27,228 nucleotides of DNA. Origin: Amoebophrya sp. AT5.2. Its lineage: Eukaryota > Sar > Dinophyceae > Syndiniales > Amoebophryaceae. The position numbers and the translations under genes are program-made. The notes under the pieces were generated by a model. That model saw only the letters and a list, made by a program, of their open reading frames with translations. It made no database searches and was not told the DNA's origin. Where the stretch lies: the NCBI GenBank assembly GCA_005223375.1, contig RXOD01004162.1:1-27228 (forward strand). The letters are read 5' to 3'. Below are positions 9,116 through 19,093 of the stretch, in pieces (position 1 is the first letter of the stretch; each line of letters begins with the position of its first letter).

Positions 9116-9791
9116 CATCGAGTACATTATCTATAAACCCTGAATGAAGGAGCATGAACGAATAAGTTTGTGAGCGACAAAATGAATTAGAACGACTTGA
9201 GCGGTAACAGGATAGGTTTAGACTCAACGTCAAGAACACATACTTTCTTTATACTTTTTAGGAGGCGCAACCGCAAGAAGATGAACTGCATGAAGTTCTT
9301 CCATTCGTTCCCATTAATTTTTGATTTCCTTTCATTCTACTCGGTGTCGGTCCGTGACAACTGACCCCTATCCACCATTGATACGCTATTAATTTTGAGG
9401 ATCAAAATCTCGAACGAGACGACGAGCTTGAACAGAACCAGCAGAGCTGAAAGTGTTACTTCCGTCCTGACCAAGCAGAGCTGGCAGTATGAGTATGTTT
9501 CTGATGACGATGAGGATGAAAGAGAAAATAAACGTCGAGCAGCAATTTTCAAGAGCTAAGAAACAAATAATGAGCTTCCATTTCGAGTTTGACAACTGCG
9601 ACTTCGATATACAACGAACTTTGACTTTCTTGAACAAAGGGCTATCACTATCAAATCAGTCGCAATTTTAGCTCCATCGAAAAAACGCTCCAGCAGGGCT
9701 TTGCTCGTGTTCTCGTCAAGAATTTCGTGCTGAGTGAAAGTTGCGGTGGTCATGGGGCCGCATCGCTACCACGTTAGTAGGCTCGCGTATC
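9116..9791. other. Intergenic region, no supported gene
   Basis: AT-rich. A 60-codon frame with an ATG at 9489 (Met- and Lys-rich) is short and unsupported. The segment may contain the promoter or a 5' exon of the next gene: CTGAC followed by a T-rich tract and CTAG at about 9844-9856 makes a good branch point/acceptor pair within the start of that gene's frame. Confidence 0.4.
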
Positions 9792-10508
9792 ATGCAGTTT
9801 TGCCAACCAAATATTTTACAGATAGCACACAGAGACTGGACTGACACTTTTTCTAGCGAGGACAGATCTACTTCTACTTCTACGAGTACCACCAGGAACA
9901 ACGAGCCAATGTTGTCCGTTTCCCGTATTTTCCGGCGGTATTCGCGCAGTAATCCGAGCGGATATCTGACTATGCGGGACTGCCGAATTTTCGATCCGAA
10001 GCGGGAGCTCCGTCGCAAGCCGCCATTCAACAAGCACCGGAAGACTTCCCACCCCTACATCTGCACCGATTTTTCCCGGGGAATACGCGAGAGCGACGGA
10101 AAAATCGTCTTGAAACTTGAGTACGACTGGCGAGTGTCCGCGGCTGACGCGGGGGAGTTGCAACGAGTCCTGAAGAAAGTGCTACCGGGGTACTTCGGCG
10201 CGTGGCGGGGGCCTCGTCCCACGACCGGTCAGAGTTGGACTTGTTTTGCAGAAGATGATGCGGAAGGCGGGAGAAGCAGAAGTCGAGGCAAAGTGCTGGT
10301 GGATATGGTAACAGGAATGCTGGCTAGCCGGGGTCGTGGCGGCGATGATGTGTCACTGTCAGCATCTGGCCCGGCGGAAGACGTAGAAGTGCGAATTTTG
10401 CAAGACCCGGGCTCCCAAGCGCCGAGCATCGTGCATGAAGGCAGCTTTAAGGAACTTTTCACAGAAGACGGACTGAGAAACCTGTGCCAAAAAATACATA
10501 GCGGATGA
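9792..10508 (+). CDS. Hypothetical basic protein, about 238 aa, start uncertain
   Basis: Open frame ending in TGA at 10506-10508. The first in-frame ATG is at 9792 and the next at 9909. Translation from 9909 would give MLSVSRIFRRYSRSN, an Arg/Ser-rich N-terminus with no acidic residue, resembling a mitochondrial targeting peptide. Alternatively an intron acceptor at about 9856 joins an unseen 5' exon. The core (from about 10030) contains HPYICTDFSRGIRES and LKLEYDWRVSAADAGELQR, then a GYFGAWRGPRP segment, followed by Gly/Ser/Arg-rich sequence and a compact C-terminal helix-like region (FKELFTEDGLRNLCQKI). Exonic GC content and the length of the frame support coding. I do not recognise a family. 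Confidence 0.6.
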   Translation: MQFCQPNILQIAHRDWTDTFSSEDRSTSTSTSTTRNNEPMLSVSRIFRRYSRSNPSGYLTMRDCRIFDPKRELRRKPPFNKHRKTSHPYICTDFSRGIRESDGKIVLKLEYDWRVSAADAGELQRVLKKVLPGYFGAWRGPRPTTGQSWTCFAEDDAEGGRSRSRGKVLVDMVTGMLASRGRGGDDVSLSASGPAEDVEVRILQDPGSQAPSIVHEGSFKELFTEDGLRNLCQKIHSG

Positions 10509-11011
10509 GGACGTACATGCACCACGAGTGGCGCTGTGAGGACCTCGCCGATGAAGTTGGTGCAAAGGGGGCAGATGAACAATAGGTGGGTCCTACGAAG
10601 GGCTTGCGCTTGACGCGCTTTTTTTGTGTTCGTGGTGCTGTGAGGCAGTTGTAAGTAAGTACATACATAGGGCGTTCTGGTTGAAGTGTTCCATATGTAT
10701 CGCCGCTATTCCTGATCCTGTCGAATCAGTGAAGAGACTTAGAGGGAGGCAAACGCAATCACAAAACTACTTGAGAGAGTATGAAAAATTTTGCCCGCTG
10801 GGGGGGTGTAGTGGTACTAGCTTTACCGGGTAGAAGGAGAAGCGTCCGATTTCAATACTGAACATTCGCAGGAAAAGCTCATCTAAAGTCGAAGTCGCGT
10901 TGAATCAATATAGAATCAAACAAAAGTACAGGGTCAAGCCAACTCGGTGGCCATCAACATGAGTTGTATGATCGCACTGCGGCCCCGGCCCGCGCCACTG
11001 CGGCGCGAAGG
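10509..11011. other. Intergenic region and 5' leader of the Cache-protein gene
   Basis: About 500 nt without a supported gene. At 10605-10626 a short GCGC/GCGC stem is followed by seven T. Close to the downstream gene lies a short upstream open frame, annotated separately. Confidence 0.4.
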
Positions 11012-11015
11012 ATGA
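10959..11015 (+). promoter_or_regulatory. Possible 18-codon uORF overlapping the Cache-protein start (ATGA)
   Basis: An ATG at 10959 opens an 18-codon frame that stops at TGA 11013-11015. The stop overlaps the presumed main ATG at 11012 as ATGA. If the transcript includes this leader, translation of the main protein could depend on termination and reinitiation. A trans-splice or transcription start downstream of 10959 would remove it. Confidence 0.3.
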
Positions 11016-14000
11016 GTTCCTTTTCTTCGACCGCCGAGGCTGCTCCGCCTGCGGTTCCGGCGAATGGGAATGGGTACAACTACAGCTGCAACTCCGACGA
11101 GTCGTTGTACCAACAAGATGATCTTCTTGTGCCTGAGCCGCACCAAGGCCATATTGAGATAGAAGACGCTCCTCAAGAAACAGCCTGCACCCCTATTTTG
11201 CGCAAGCAGGATGCCGCAAAGCGCAACGTGCCGGAGGTCGACGCGTGGCGGGAGCGCGTCGAGAATCCGCCCAGCCCAATCCCGCTGCGTGATCCGGTGG
11301 AGGTCGCGCACGTGACCGAGGCACTGACTTCCATCGGCGAAGAGAGCGAGAAAAAGCAGGGGTCGGTGCAGTACAAGGAAGAGCGGCGGAGGAGTTTGGA
11401 AAATTGGACCAAGGGGACAGTCGGGCGAGCGTTCGGGGTGTTTGGGCTCTCGCCGAGCCGGAAAGCTGCGGAGAAGGTCGGGGGGAGGAATCTGTTTGGG
11501 GGCGGGAGGACGCGGGGGAATGAAAATCAACCAACCTCCGTCGAACAGGAGCAGGAAGTGGATGAATTTGCGACGCCCGGGGACATAAAACAACAGCACA
11601 GTGTGGTGGATCGGCACGACGAGCACGAGCATCGTCATCATGATCCTCGGGGAAGGCAATCTCGAGGGGGTAGACACGGCGACAAATTTTTACCGGGCGA
11701 CACGCCTCATCCTGGCCCACCATCCACCGAGGACGAGAGCCAAGATGTGATCGACAAGACGGTGTCTTCGATCGAGCTCGGCGAAGACGATGCAATCCTC
11801 GCGGGTGGCCGCGCTTCGGAGGTTCGCAAGGTGGACAGCACGAACACGAACGCCAGTGTGCGCATTCGCGACAGCCAGGCGACAGCCTCAACGATAAGCA
11901 GTGCGGAGCGGAGTTGTTCGTCAACCTCGACATCAGCAGGACGAGGAGCAGGCGGCGGTGTCACGGTGCCGGTTTACAACTACGAGGGTGGTGGAGGTTC
12001 GACGCTGGGGAAAATCGCGATGCGGTTTCGCGAGTCCGTGGTCGCACTTCCGGTGTTTTCGCGGGTGCTGCGGATGCGAGAGGCGAGGGCTGTGGAGGAA
12101 GGGAAGCGCGACAAAATCGGCACCGTGGTTCACTGGAGCGGGAAGACAGCGTCCGAACGCGCGAAAGGCCCTGGGCCGAGCTTCTTCTCCGGGCTTTACG
12201 ACGCGCTCAGTGGCGTTTTCGGGGCCGGGGGCGCGCGCGGGATGTTGGATAAAAACGGCACTTCTAAAAGAACAGCTGCTGCTCAGAATTTTCAGCCTGG
12301 ACCAGGAGAAGGTGTGCCGGAGAACAGTCCAGCCCGGTCTCCACTTTTTCATCGGCTAGGGATAACCAGTCCCAGCAAGAAGAATTCCCGCTCGTCTCCC
12401 GCGGTCCGCTTCGCGAACAACACCCTGCTTACGTCTGCCAGCTCCCCGAACCTCGGCAGCGGCTCCCTCTTCAAGGATCCTAGCTTCGACGATTTCGATT
12501 TCGAGCACTTCAGCGGCCGCGAGCTCAGCAGCGACGAGCGGTACAGGATTTTGCTCCTCCGCAACAGCGAAGAAGCCAAAAAACGGCGACAGCAGCAAAA
12601 CGACCACCGCATGATTGAGTCGCTCGTGAAGCAGCAGGCCGCTGCGGACAAGCTGAATCCCCAGTTCCGCATGTACCGGGTTGTCTGTGTGATTTTGTCC
12701 GTTTGGTTCGTGGTGGCTTGCTTTTTCCTCGTGTACGCCGGGGTGATTTATTTTACGGAGGTGGTTCCGCACCTCCGCTCCACCTACAACGAGTTCGGGG
12801 CTGGTTTCCGGATCGAGAGCCAGTTCGTGCACTTCCTGGAGGAGAGCGCCTTCGACGTGGTGGAGACGATCAACCACGCCGTGCAGCTCGGGTTCTACAA
12901 GGAGCCGCTGTACTTCGACCAGCTGGAGTCCTTCGTCACCCCGTCGCTGGTGCACCGGCGCGCGGGCGTGAAACAGCTGGAGATCGGCTTCCTGGGGACC
13001 AGGCTGCCCGTCGTCGACCACGGAATCCTGTTCCGGAAGATCGGCAGCCCCGCGTCCGGAATCCAGCACTTCGTGATGCAGTCGGACATGTATTTTCTCT
13101 CACCAGCAGCCTTCTGATTTTCTCTCGGAGGTAGTTCTAGTTTTCCTCCTGGCCTTCTGCTTCTGGTTCTGGCAGCCCACCCCGAATTGCACTCCCACCG
13201 TCGGCCGCAACCCGCAGTCCCTAATTGCGAACTCAGTCGTGAGAAAAACCTGCTTCATCCATGGATTGATGCTAAAGAGCGCTCCTGCTACAAACAGCGG
13301 AGCAAAAAAAAAAACAAAACAGGTACCCCTCTTGCCTTGCGATCGGTGCGTTTGGTTGCGTGGACGACTTGCGGATCCCTTCGCGGGACTGGTACAAGAA
13401 GTTGGCGCCGATCAGGTTCGAGAACCTGTTTTTCGTGTACCCGATCGACCCACTGGTAACCTTCACGTCGTCCTCGCCGGCTGCGCCGTGGGACCAGGGG
13501 CTGAGTTCGCTTGCGGATGGGGCGATCGCGATGAACGAGTGGAAGTGGTTCCGCTATGTGTTGAGCGCTGGGTCCGGGTCGGGGAGAGGACTCAGCGTGG
13601 ACGAGTGGCGGTTGGCGTACGAGGAGTGCCGGGCCGCGGGAGTGCGGGGAGAGTTCTGCAATGGGGGGAGTGTGGGGGGGAATGGAATCTTCGGAGACGT
13701 GCTCGAGGTAGGAGGTGCTGGAAATGCGAATGGAACGTCATCCGCATCAATGGCCGCTGGCGTGTCGGTGGGCAGCACGACGGATCAGACCTCGAATTCG
13801 ACGACGTCGAACAAGAACTCGTCCGGTGGCTCCACTGCAGCTGCCGGCGGCGCAGTGGTCCCCACCGCTACAACAATTGGCAACGCGACCGGTGATTTAC
13901 TCAACGCCACGACGACGTCGAGCACCCGGCAGCCCACGACAAGCACCAGCACGCTGACCGCCCCCACGTACCCGGAACTGGTGGAGGGCTGTTTTTCCCA

Positions 14001-15279
14001 CTACCAGGTGTCTCAGCCCTACCTCTACATGCACTTCGCCAACGACAAATCCGAGTACCTTTCGCCCGTGACGCAGCCGCCGGAAAGCTGCTACACGGGG
14101 CCGCGGCCGAGCGCGAAATGGGAGCCGGAGGAGATCAGCAAGGAGCACGCGTTTTTGAAATCGCAGAAGTGGCAGCGGCAGATCTACTTCGAGTGGGAGG
14201 GGCCTTCGTTCATTTCCACGACCGAGACGCAGGGGCCGCTGAGCTCCGAGACCTTCGACTTCGCGCCCGCGGTGGGGCTGATCTTCAAACTGCAGTTTCC
14301 CGAGGTCCCCATCCCCGAGGAGCAGCAGAAGCTGAACCTGGCCGACATGGTGGTGTCGCACTTGGTCGGAAAAGTGAGCGTGGACCTCACCGGGTGCAGC
14401 AAGTTTCTTCGGGACACGTACGTCGACTATGTGACGCGGAACGATCGGGACGCGCGGGGCGTGGCGAGCACGGACAACGGGGAATACTTCGACGCCCTGA
14501 TCGTGAACCGGCAGGGGGAAATCGTGTGCGCGCGCGACATCATGAGCCAGGTGGCGCGCCGCGGCGGGGGGAGCCGGAAGTCGGGCTTGCGATTTCGGTA
14601 CCTGTGGGAAAAATTCCCCGACGTGGGACTGGAATCGGCGCAGTGGGCGAAGATCGTGCAGCGGCTGGACTTTGCGTCGCCGCTGCCGGCCCACAGCGGC
14701 GGCGAGATGCGGGAGGAAGGACAACCTTCCGCGAGGAGTAGAAAAAGAAGAGCGCAAGAAACCGCGGTCGGGGGCTCCCGGTTCCAGCAGGACGAGTCCG
14801 TGTACAACCTTGCGATTCCGCCCCCCGGCGGCTCGTTCGCGGGCCCCGACTCGGAGGCGCACGACGCGCACGTGCGCGACGCCGGCGGGTTCGACGACGA
14901 TAGCTTCGCCGTCGCCAACCTCCTACCAAAAGACGGTTCGTTTCAGGTGCACCGCGTCCGCCACTCCCGCATGGCCGGTTTCTACGTCGTCACCAGGCTC
15001 GACGACGCGGTTTTCCTCTCCTCCTCCACGTCCGCGGTCTTCGTCGCGTTGATCATTCTGGGAATTTTACCTTGGTTTTTGAATTGCTGCTGCGTGCTAT
15101 GCTGTTTCGTGATGCGCGAGCAGGCGGTGAAGCTGAAACAAAAAAAGCGCGACAAGGCGTTGGACGAGGCGACGAGGACGTTAAGGGCCGTGAACATGGC
15201 GGCGGGAGCGAAGAACGCGGCGGCACTAAAACCAGTAGAATTCGACGAACGACAAGCAGCCATTGACGCAGCGGCGTAA
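11012..15279 (+). CDS. Two-pass membrane protein with dCache-like extracellular sensor domain, 1344 aa
   Basis: Two exons, 11012-13089 and 13323-15279, join in phase 2 through a GTATTT donor and an ACAG acceptor (4035 nt). Residues 1-554 are cytosolic, polar and largely disordered. A first membrane helix lies at about 557-582 (VVCVILSVWFVVACFFLVYA) and a second at about 1264-1292 (VFVALIILGILPWF and a Cys cluster). Between them is a domain of about 680 residues with features of double Cache: a helix (DVVETINHAVQLGFY), PSRDWYKKL matching the dCache RxWY-type motif, and YFDALIVNRQGEIVCARDI like the membrane-proximal Cache strand pair. A Ser/Thr-rich loop at about 826-912 holds five N-glycosylation sequons, agreeing with an extracellular or lumenal position. 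The C-terminal tail of about 50 residues is basic and helical, with no kinase or cyclase domain. A ligand-sensing receptor is inferred; the ligand and output are unknown. Confidence 0.75.
13100..13291 (-). pseudogene. Antisense fragment related to the 3' end of the downstream 2OG-oxygenase gene, inside an intron
   Basis: Read on the minus strand, 13256-13207 matches 18241-18290 (the 2OG-oxygenase gene at 16163-18370) at 46 of 50 positions. A further 20-nt block matches at 17 of 20 after a small length difference. In the same frame both encode VFLTTEFA(N/I)RDCGL followed by (V/E)QFG- or VEFG-like residues. Protein similarity reaches from about 13291 to a minus-strand TGA at 13102-13100. On the minus strand the fragment is preceded by a long T tract and TTTGTAG, like a splice acceptor. 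It is therefore probably the last exon of a paralogue, inverted into this intron. No other exon of such a paralogue is visible nearby. Confidence 0.8.
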
Positions 15280-16162
15280 GCGGGAGGAGGAGGAGGCGGA
15301 GCCGAGAGCAAGAGAATAGAGAAAGACGCGGCCAGCAGCACATTCACAAAGTAGAACGCGCATGGAAACCATTTCATTCGACGGTGGGTGCCAAATACAG
15401 CCAAAACAACAGATAGGATACAGTCAGATGAAGAAACTAAAGAGCGAGGAAGTAAATTGAAATTCACTGCACGACACCACGACATAAGAAAAGTGATTTT
15501 TCAGTTGCGCGACAAACCCAGTGTTGTGTAGCTGTACTTAGCGCAGCAGTAGAAAACAGTACCAGAGTCACGCATGGCAGTGTCAGTAGATGAGATTTTC
15601 AATTATCAGTCTTATTTTCACAATTCACATCAAGAGCTAAAAGGGAAGTTCTTTGAATAGAGCGAAGAGAGTGTAGTTTTTTGGAAGACGCCAGCTACTT
15701 AAGTTTGAACTTACTCTTTCGGTGGACTGCATTGATTTAGCATTTTGATTTTGCACGGAATAAGGAAAGCCAGCGTTGCGGACGGTGACGATAAAGACAA
15801 ACTCGTGTCCAGGTGGAAGATCTTGTTGGTTGCTGGATATCGAGACGACGTGAAAGAGTCAGTTCTTCTTTGATCCTGCCGTACGATCAAGAACACGTGC
15901 AAATTATGATCGTGGTTCTACAACTCATGCGGTTTCCGTGCCTTGTTCCCGAAAGCAACGGATCCTTTGATTATCTCATCGTCATTCTGCAATCTATCAC
16001 TCATTTTCTGGAGCCTGAACTGCGCCAACATCTTTTAGTACAAAAAAAACGGAGACAGGTTTCCCCAAATTTATGCATAAACGAACCGGGAAATCAGATC
16101 TTGCACGACCTTAATATTGCCTCAGTTCTTGTTACATTTTTTTTTTTTCGAAAAGTAGAAAA
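15280..16162. other. Intergenic region, no supported gene
   Basis: Starts with a polypurine stretch (15280-15320) just after the Cache-protein stop and becomes AT-rich. A plus-strand frame open from 15813 to 16256 (147 codons, overlapping the next gene in another frame) starts without ATG and has no recognisable motif. A run of 12 or more T at about 16136-16148 followed by AAAAGTAG just before the next ATG could be a splice or trans-splice acceptor. Confidence 0.4.
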
Positions 16163-18370
16163 ATGGGCAAGCTGCAGAAGCAGAACAAGCCCTCGGAAAA
16201 GGGCAAGCCGGCCGTGCAGAAACCGTCTGCGGGCTCAAAACCTTCACCTTCTATAACGACGTCGAAGGAGCAGTCGGGCTCCAAGCCTACCCAAAAAGCA
16301 GCTGCTGCCGCGGCGAGTGGTGGCTCTGGGCAGTCGAAGCAGAACAAGCAAAAACGCGACGAGATCATGCCGGTGGACGATACTTCCGGAGAGGACGACG
16401 AGGACGACGCCGGTAGCGATGAAGAAGAAGAGACCGACAGCGACGTCGAGGAGGGCTGCAACGGCGAGTCTGGAGACGCTGAAGGCCAGGACTCTGAATC
16501 TGACTCTGATTCTGGCTCTACCGACGTGAACCTGATGCCGGTGACAGAAGAGGGTTTTCGCGTCCTCGCCGGGGTGACGCGGCACGACATCCTCCAGAAG
16601 CAGCCGCTCGGCTGCTTCGCCTACGAGGACACCTTCGCTACCGCGACCGCGGAGGGGAAGAACTTGCTGGAGGCGGCGAAAAAGGCGTGCATCGCGCTGA
16701 AGACTTCGGCGAAGGGCGGGAGCGACGAGTACTCAGCAGGGGACACGTACTGGATCGGGGCCAGGGACGAGCCGAAAACGCTGCTCGAAAAACTCGCGCA
16801 AAACGTGTTCTGGAATTACATCGGCGCGGAGGGCGCGAGGGGCGGGGTGCACATCCTGCCGAAAATGGGGGCCGAGGAAGAGATCGTGGTGTCGGGCGAG
16901 GGTGAGGGAGAAGTGGTGACAAGTGCGACCGGCGGGAAGTCTTCGAAGTCGGACATGTTGGGGGAGGAGGGGCGCTCTAATCTGGACGCAGCTACTTTCA
17001 AACAAGTAGAGGAGTCGAAAAAGAAAAACACGAATGAAGAAGAAGCGCCGCCGGCTCCCGACATTTCCTTCCAGCGGTCCGGCGCTCGCGCCAGGCTCGA
17101 CTTAACCAAGGCCGAGCTGGCGACTGACGAAAAGCAGGCCGAGGCCGCTATAGAGCAGCTGAAGAACGAGAAAGGAGAGTCCTCTAAAAACGCTAGCTCC
17201 GCCTCCGGCGAGATAGATTTAGATAAAAATGACGAGGACGACCGCATTTTTTGCATTCCGTGCGATGAGCCGACGTGGACTACCGACGACTCGCAGGAGG
17301 GGTCCACAGGTGCAGCTGGTGGGGAAGACGTTTCCATCACCCTGCACGCGGGGCACGACGGCGAAGGACGGGACTTGCTGTCTCCGCTTCCGGCGGAGCT
17401 GTGCGGCGCGGAATACTGGGCGGTGGTGGTGGAGGACGGGGATAACGTGGATTTGCACTTCGACAAGGACTACGTGTTGGAGGAGGAATTCGGAGTGAAC
17501 CTGCATCCCCTGTTCGGCAGCGTCCTGTACCTCACGGACGGGGGCGCCCCGACCGTGGTGACGGGCGTGCGGGAGGAGTACGTGCCGGGGAAATCATCCG
17601 GCGCGGCGAAGGCGAAGGCGAAAGGAAAAGCGAACAAGAAGTCCGGGCCTACAAACACGAGCTGCACAGAAGCGTGCTTCGTATCGTACCCGTCTGCGGG
17701 CAAGCACCTTGTGTTCGATGGACAGCTGCTGCACTTCGCGGATCCCCTGCTGCAGAAGGCGAAGCCGGTGGGAAAGAAACGGATCGCGCTGCTGGTGAAT
17801 TTGTGGGTGGGACACCGCCCTGTGGACTGCAAACGGCATGTTGCAAAAGCGAACAAAGAACTGCCGGCGGGGAGGCTGCGCTTTGGGGAACCGGGAAAAG
17901 TGCATGTCGTTGCTGCGGCAAAGAAGGAGGGCGACTCGAAATGCATCGACGAGAACACAGAGAACCTGCTATCGTTCTCCAGTGCCACCGGCTCGCACAA
18001 ATATGCACGGAACGACTGGGTGCTGGCCGGAAAAGCGCTGAAAGAAGACAAGCTGGAAGAGGTTTCGAGTATCTTTTACGAGAAAAGGAGCGAGCAAGCG
18101 ACCGAGAAGGCGATCGATCATGAGCCGGCCACGAAGAAACGGAAAACAGCATCACTGGAGCAGGCGGCCGCTGGGGGTGAGGTGGAGACTACGATCGACG
18201 AAGATCTGTATGCGGGGCTGCTGGCTCAGGGTGAGGAACTGAAGAAAGTTTTTCTCACGACTGAGTTCGCAAACAGGGACTGCGGGTTGCCGAAGGGTGT
18301 GGAATTCGGGGAGGGCTACCGGAAAGCGAGGGAAACGGGGAAGATCACAAGGGTGGTGCAGCTGATGTAA
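16163..18370 (+). CDS. 2-oxoglutarate/Fe(II)-dependent oxygenase-like protein, 735 aa
   Basis: Single frame from an ATG in a purine-rich context. Residues 1-120 are Lys/Ser/Ala-rich and then very acidic (DDTSGEDDEDD). A folded region starts at about 130 (GFRVLAGVTRHDI). The catalytic core resembles the double-stranded beta-helix of 2OG oxygenases: HFD (H432, D434) as the HxD metal motif, HPLFGSVLYLTDGGAPTVV, a distal histidine H524 in GQLLHFADP, and R540 in KKRIALLVNLWVG as the likely 2OG-binding arginine. An insertion rich in Lys/Ala (about 475-495) interrupts the core. KKRK at 658-661 resembles a nuclear localisation signal. The C-terminal segment from 684 is nearly duplicated as an antisense fragment in the upstream intron (13100-13291). 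The substrate is unknown. AATAAA overlaps the TAA stop. Confidence 0.75.
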   Translation: MGKLQKQNKPSEKGKPAVQKPSAGSKPSPSITTSKEQSGSKPTQKAAAAAASGGSGQSKQNKQKRDEIMPVDDTSGEDDEDDAGSDEEEETDSDVEEGCNGESGDAEGQDSESDSDSGSTDVNLMPVTEEGFRVLAGVTRHDILQKQPLGCFAYEDTFATATAEGKNLLEAAKKACIALKTSAKGGSDEYSAGDTYWIGARDEPKTLLEKLAQNVFWNYIGAEGARGGVHILPKMGAEEEIVVSGEGEGEVVTSATGGKSSKSDMLGEEGRSNLDAATFKQVEESKKKNTNEEEAPPAPDISFQRSGARARLDLTKAELATDEKQAEAAIEQLKNEKGESSKNASSASGEIDLDKNDEDDRIFCIPCDEPTWTTDDSQEGSTGAAGGEDVSITLHAGHDGEGRDLLSPLPAELCGAEYWAVVVEDGDNVDLHFDKDYVLEEEFGVNLHPLFGSVLYLTDGGAPTVVTGVREEYVPGKSSGAAKAKAKGKANKKSGPTNTSCTEACFVSYPSAGKHLVFDGQLLHFADPLLQKAKPVGKKRIALLVNLWVGHRPVDCKRHVAKANKELPAGRLRFGEPGKVHVVAAAKKEGDSKCIDENTENLLSFSSATGSHKYARNDWVLAGKALKEDKLEEVSSIFYEKRSEQATEKAIDHEPATKKRKTASLEQAAAGGEVETTIDEDLYAGLLAQGEELKKVFLTTEFANRDCGLPKGVEFGEGYRKARETGKITRVVQLM

Positions 18371-18374
18371 TAAA
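18369..18374 (+). terminator. AATAAA overlapping the stop codon (possible polyadenylation signal)
   Basis: AATAAA begins inside the TAA stop of the 2OG-oxygenase gene. The following 150 nt contain several A runs. The same overlap occurs at the stop of the next gene. Confidence 0.3.
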
Positions 18375-19093
18375 TAGGTGAGGATACACATTGACATTCA
18401 CTCACATTGATAAACATTTACATACGGAGGGGGATAGACCGCACCACCACGAATGGCAGGCAAAAAAAAATTACTTTCGGAAAAAAAAAATGAAAATAAG
18501 AAAAAAAGTACGACGCGCACGCGGCTCTTGAGGAGGAACGCCACTGGGGAGAGTTCTCATCCCGGATGTCGGAACACAAGGGCAAGGACCTCGAATCGCG
18601 TCGGAGGAGCGTGTTGGTGTTTGTTCATTCATGATGATGCAAAAAGGAACGAGAGCGGCCACGATGATCCAAACAAATTGAAGCTGCCACCAGCCGATCA
18701 CAGAACGACTAGCTAGGTAGAGGAACCGGATTCGCATTGATTCGTCTTCGTGATTGCCTTTGTGATCTATCATGCCGGAAGAGCAAAATCGCCAGTCGCA
18801 ATTAAAAAGGCGTGCGACACAGCGATCATCAAGATCATCCGAGGATGTATGACTATGAATTCTCCCCCCGGCAGCAGCAAAATATGTCGCTGAGTATTTG
18901 TTTCTAAGTTTCAATGCGCTTTGATGTGACCCATCTCTACAGCTCGGGGCGCATGGCAACTAAATTGCATTTCACAACAAGCTGCACTACGTGTAGGTGC
19001 ACGCTCTGAGTTAGTCCAGAAAAAGAGGCCAATAACATTTACAAAATGAATCAAAGTCAAAAGTAGTGAAGGGTCGGACGTAGATTCAACTCC
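18371..19093. other. Intergenic region, A-rich then mixed, no supported gene
   Basis: Several A runs at 18462-18510 follow the oxygenase gene. An 87-codon frame from an ATG at 18453 is Lys/Glu/Asn-rich only because it crosses these A runs, and is not called. The minus-strand frame at 18959-18471 lacks an ATG start and contains a hydrophobic patch; it is not supported either. Confidence 0.4.

Noticed and set aside
9741..9791. Extension of the hypothetical protein to a TTG at 9741
   Set aside because: TTG is not a credible nuclear start; the first ATG in frame is at 9792.
12356..13069. 237-codon minus-strand frame opposite the Cache domain
   Set aside because: Shadow of the GC-rich coding strand; the plus strand encodes the membrane helix and Cache features.
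13897..14871. 324-codon minus-strand frame, Arg/His/Leu-rich
   Set aside because: Shadow of the Cache-protein second exon, with the skewed composition expected from its complement.
15813..16256. 147-codon plus-strand frame upstream of the 2OG oxygenase
   Set aside because: No ATG start, AT-rich, runs through a T tract and overlaps the oxygenase start in another frame.
18453..18716. 87-codon Lys-rich frame with an ATG
   Set aside because: Its lysines come from A runs, and the rest lacks protein-like features.
18471..18959. 162-codon minus-strand frame with a hydrophobic patch
   Set aside because: No ATG at its start and no recognisable family; a real gene here would be the only one on the minus strand.
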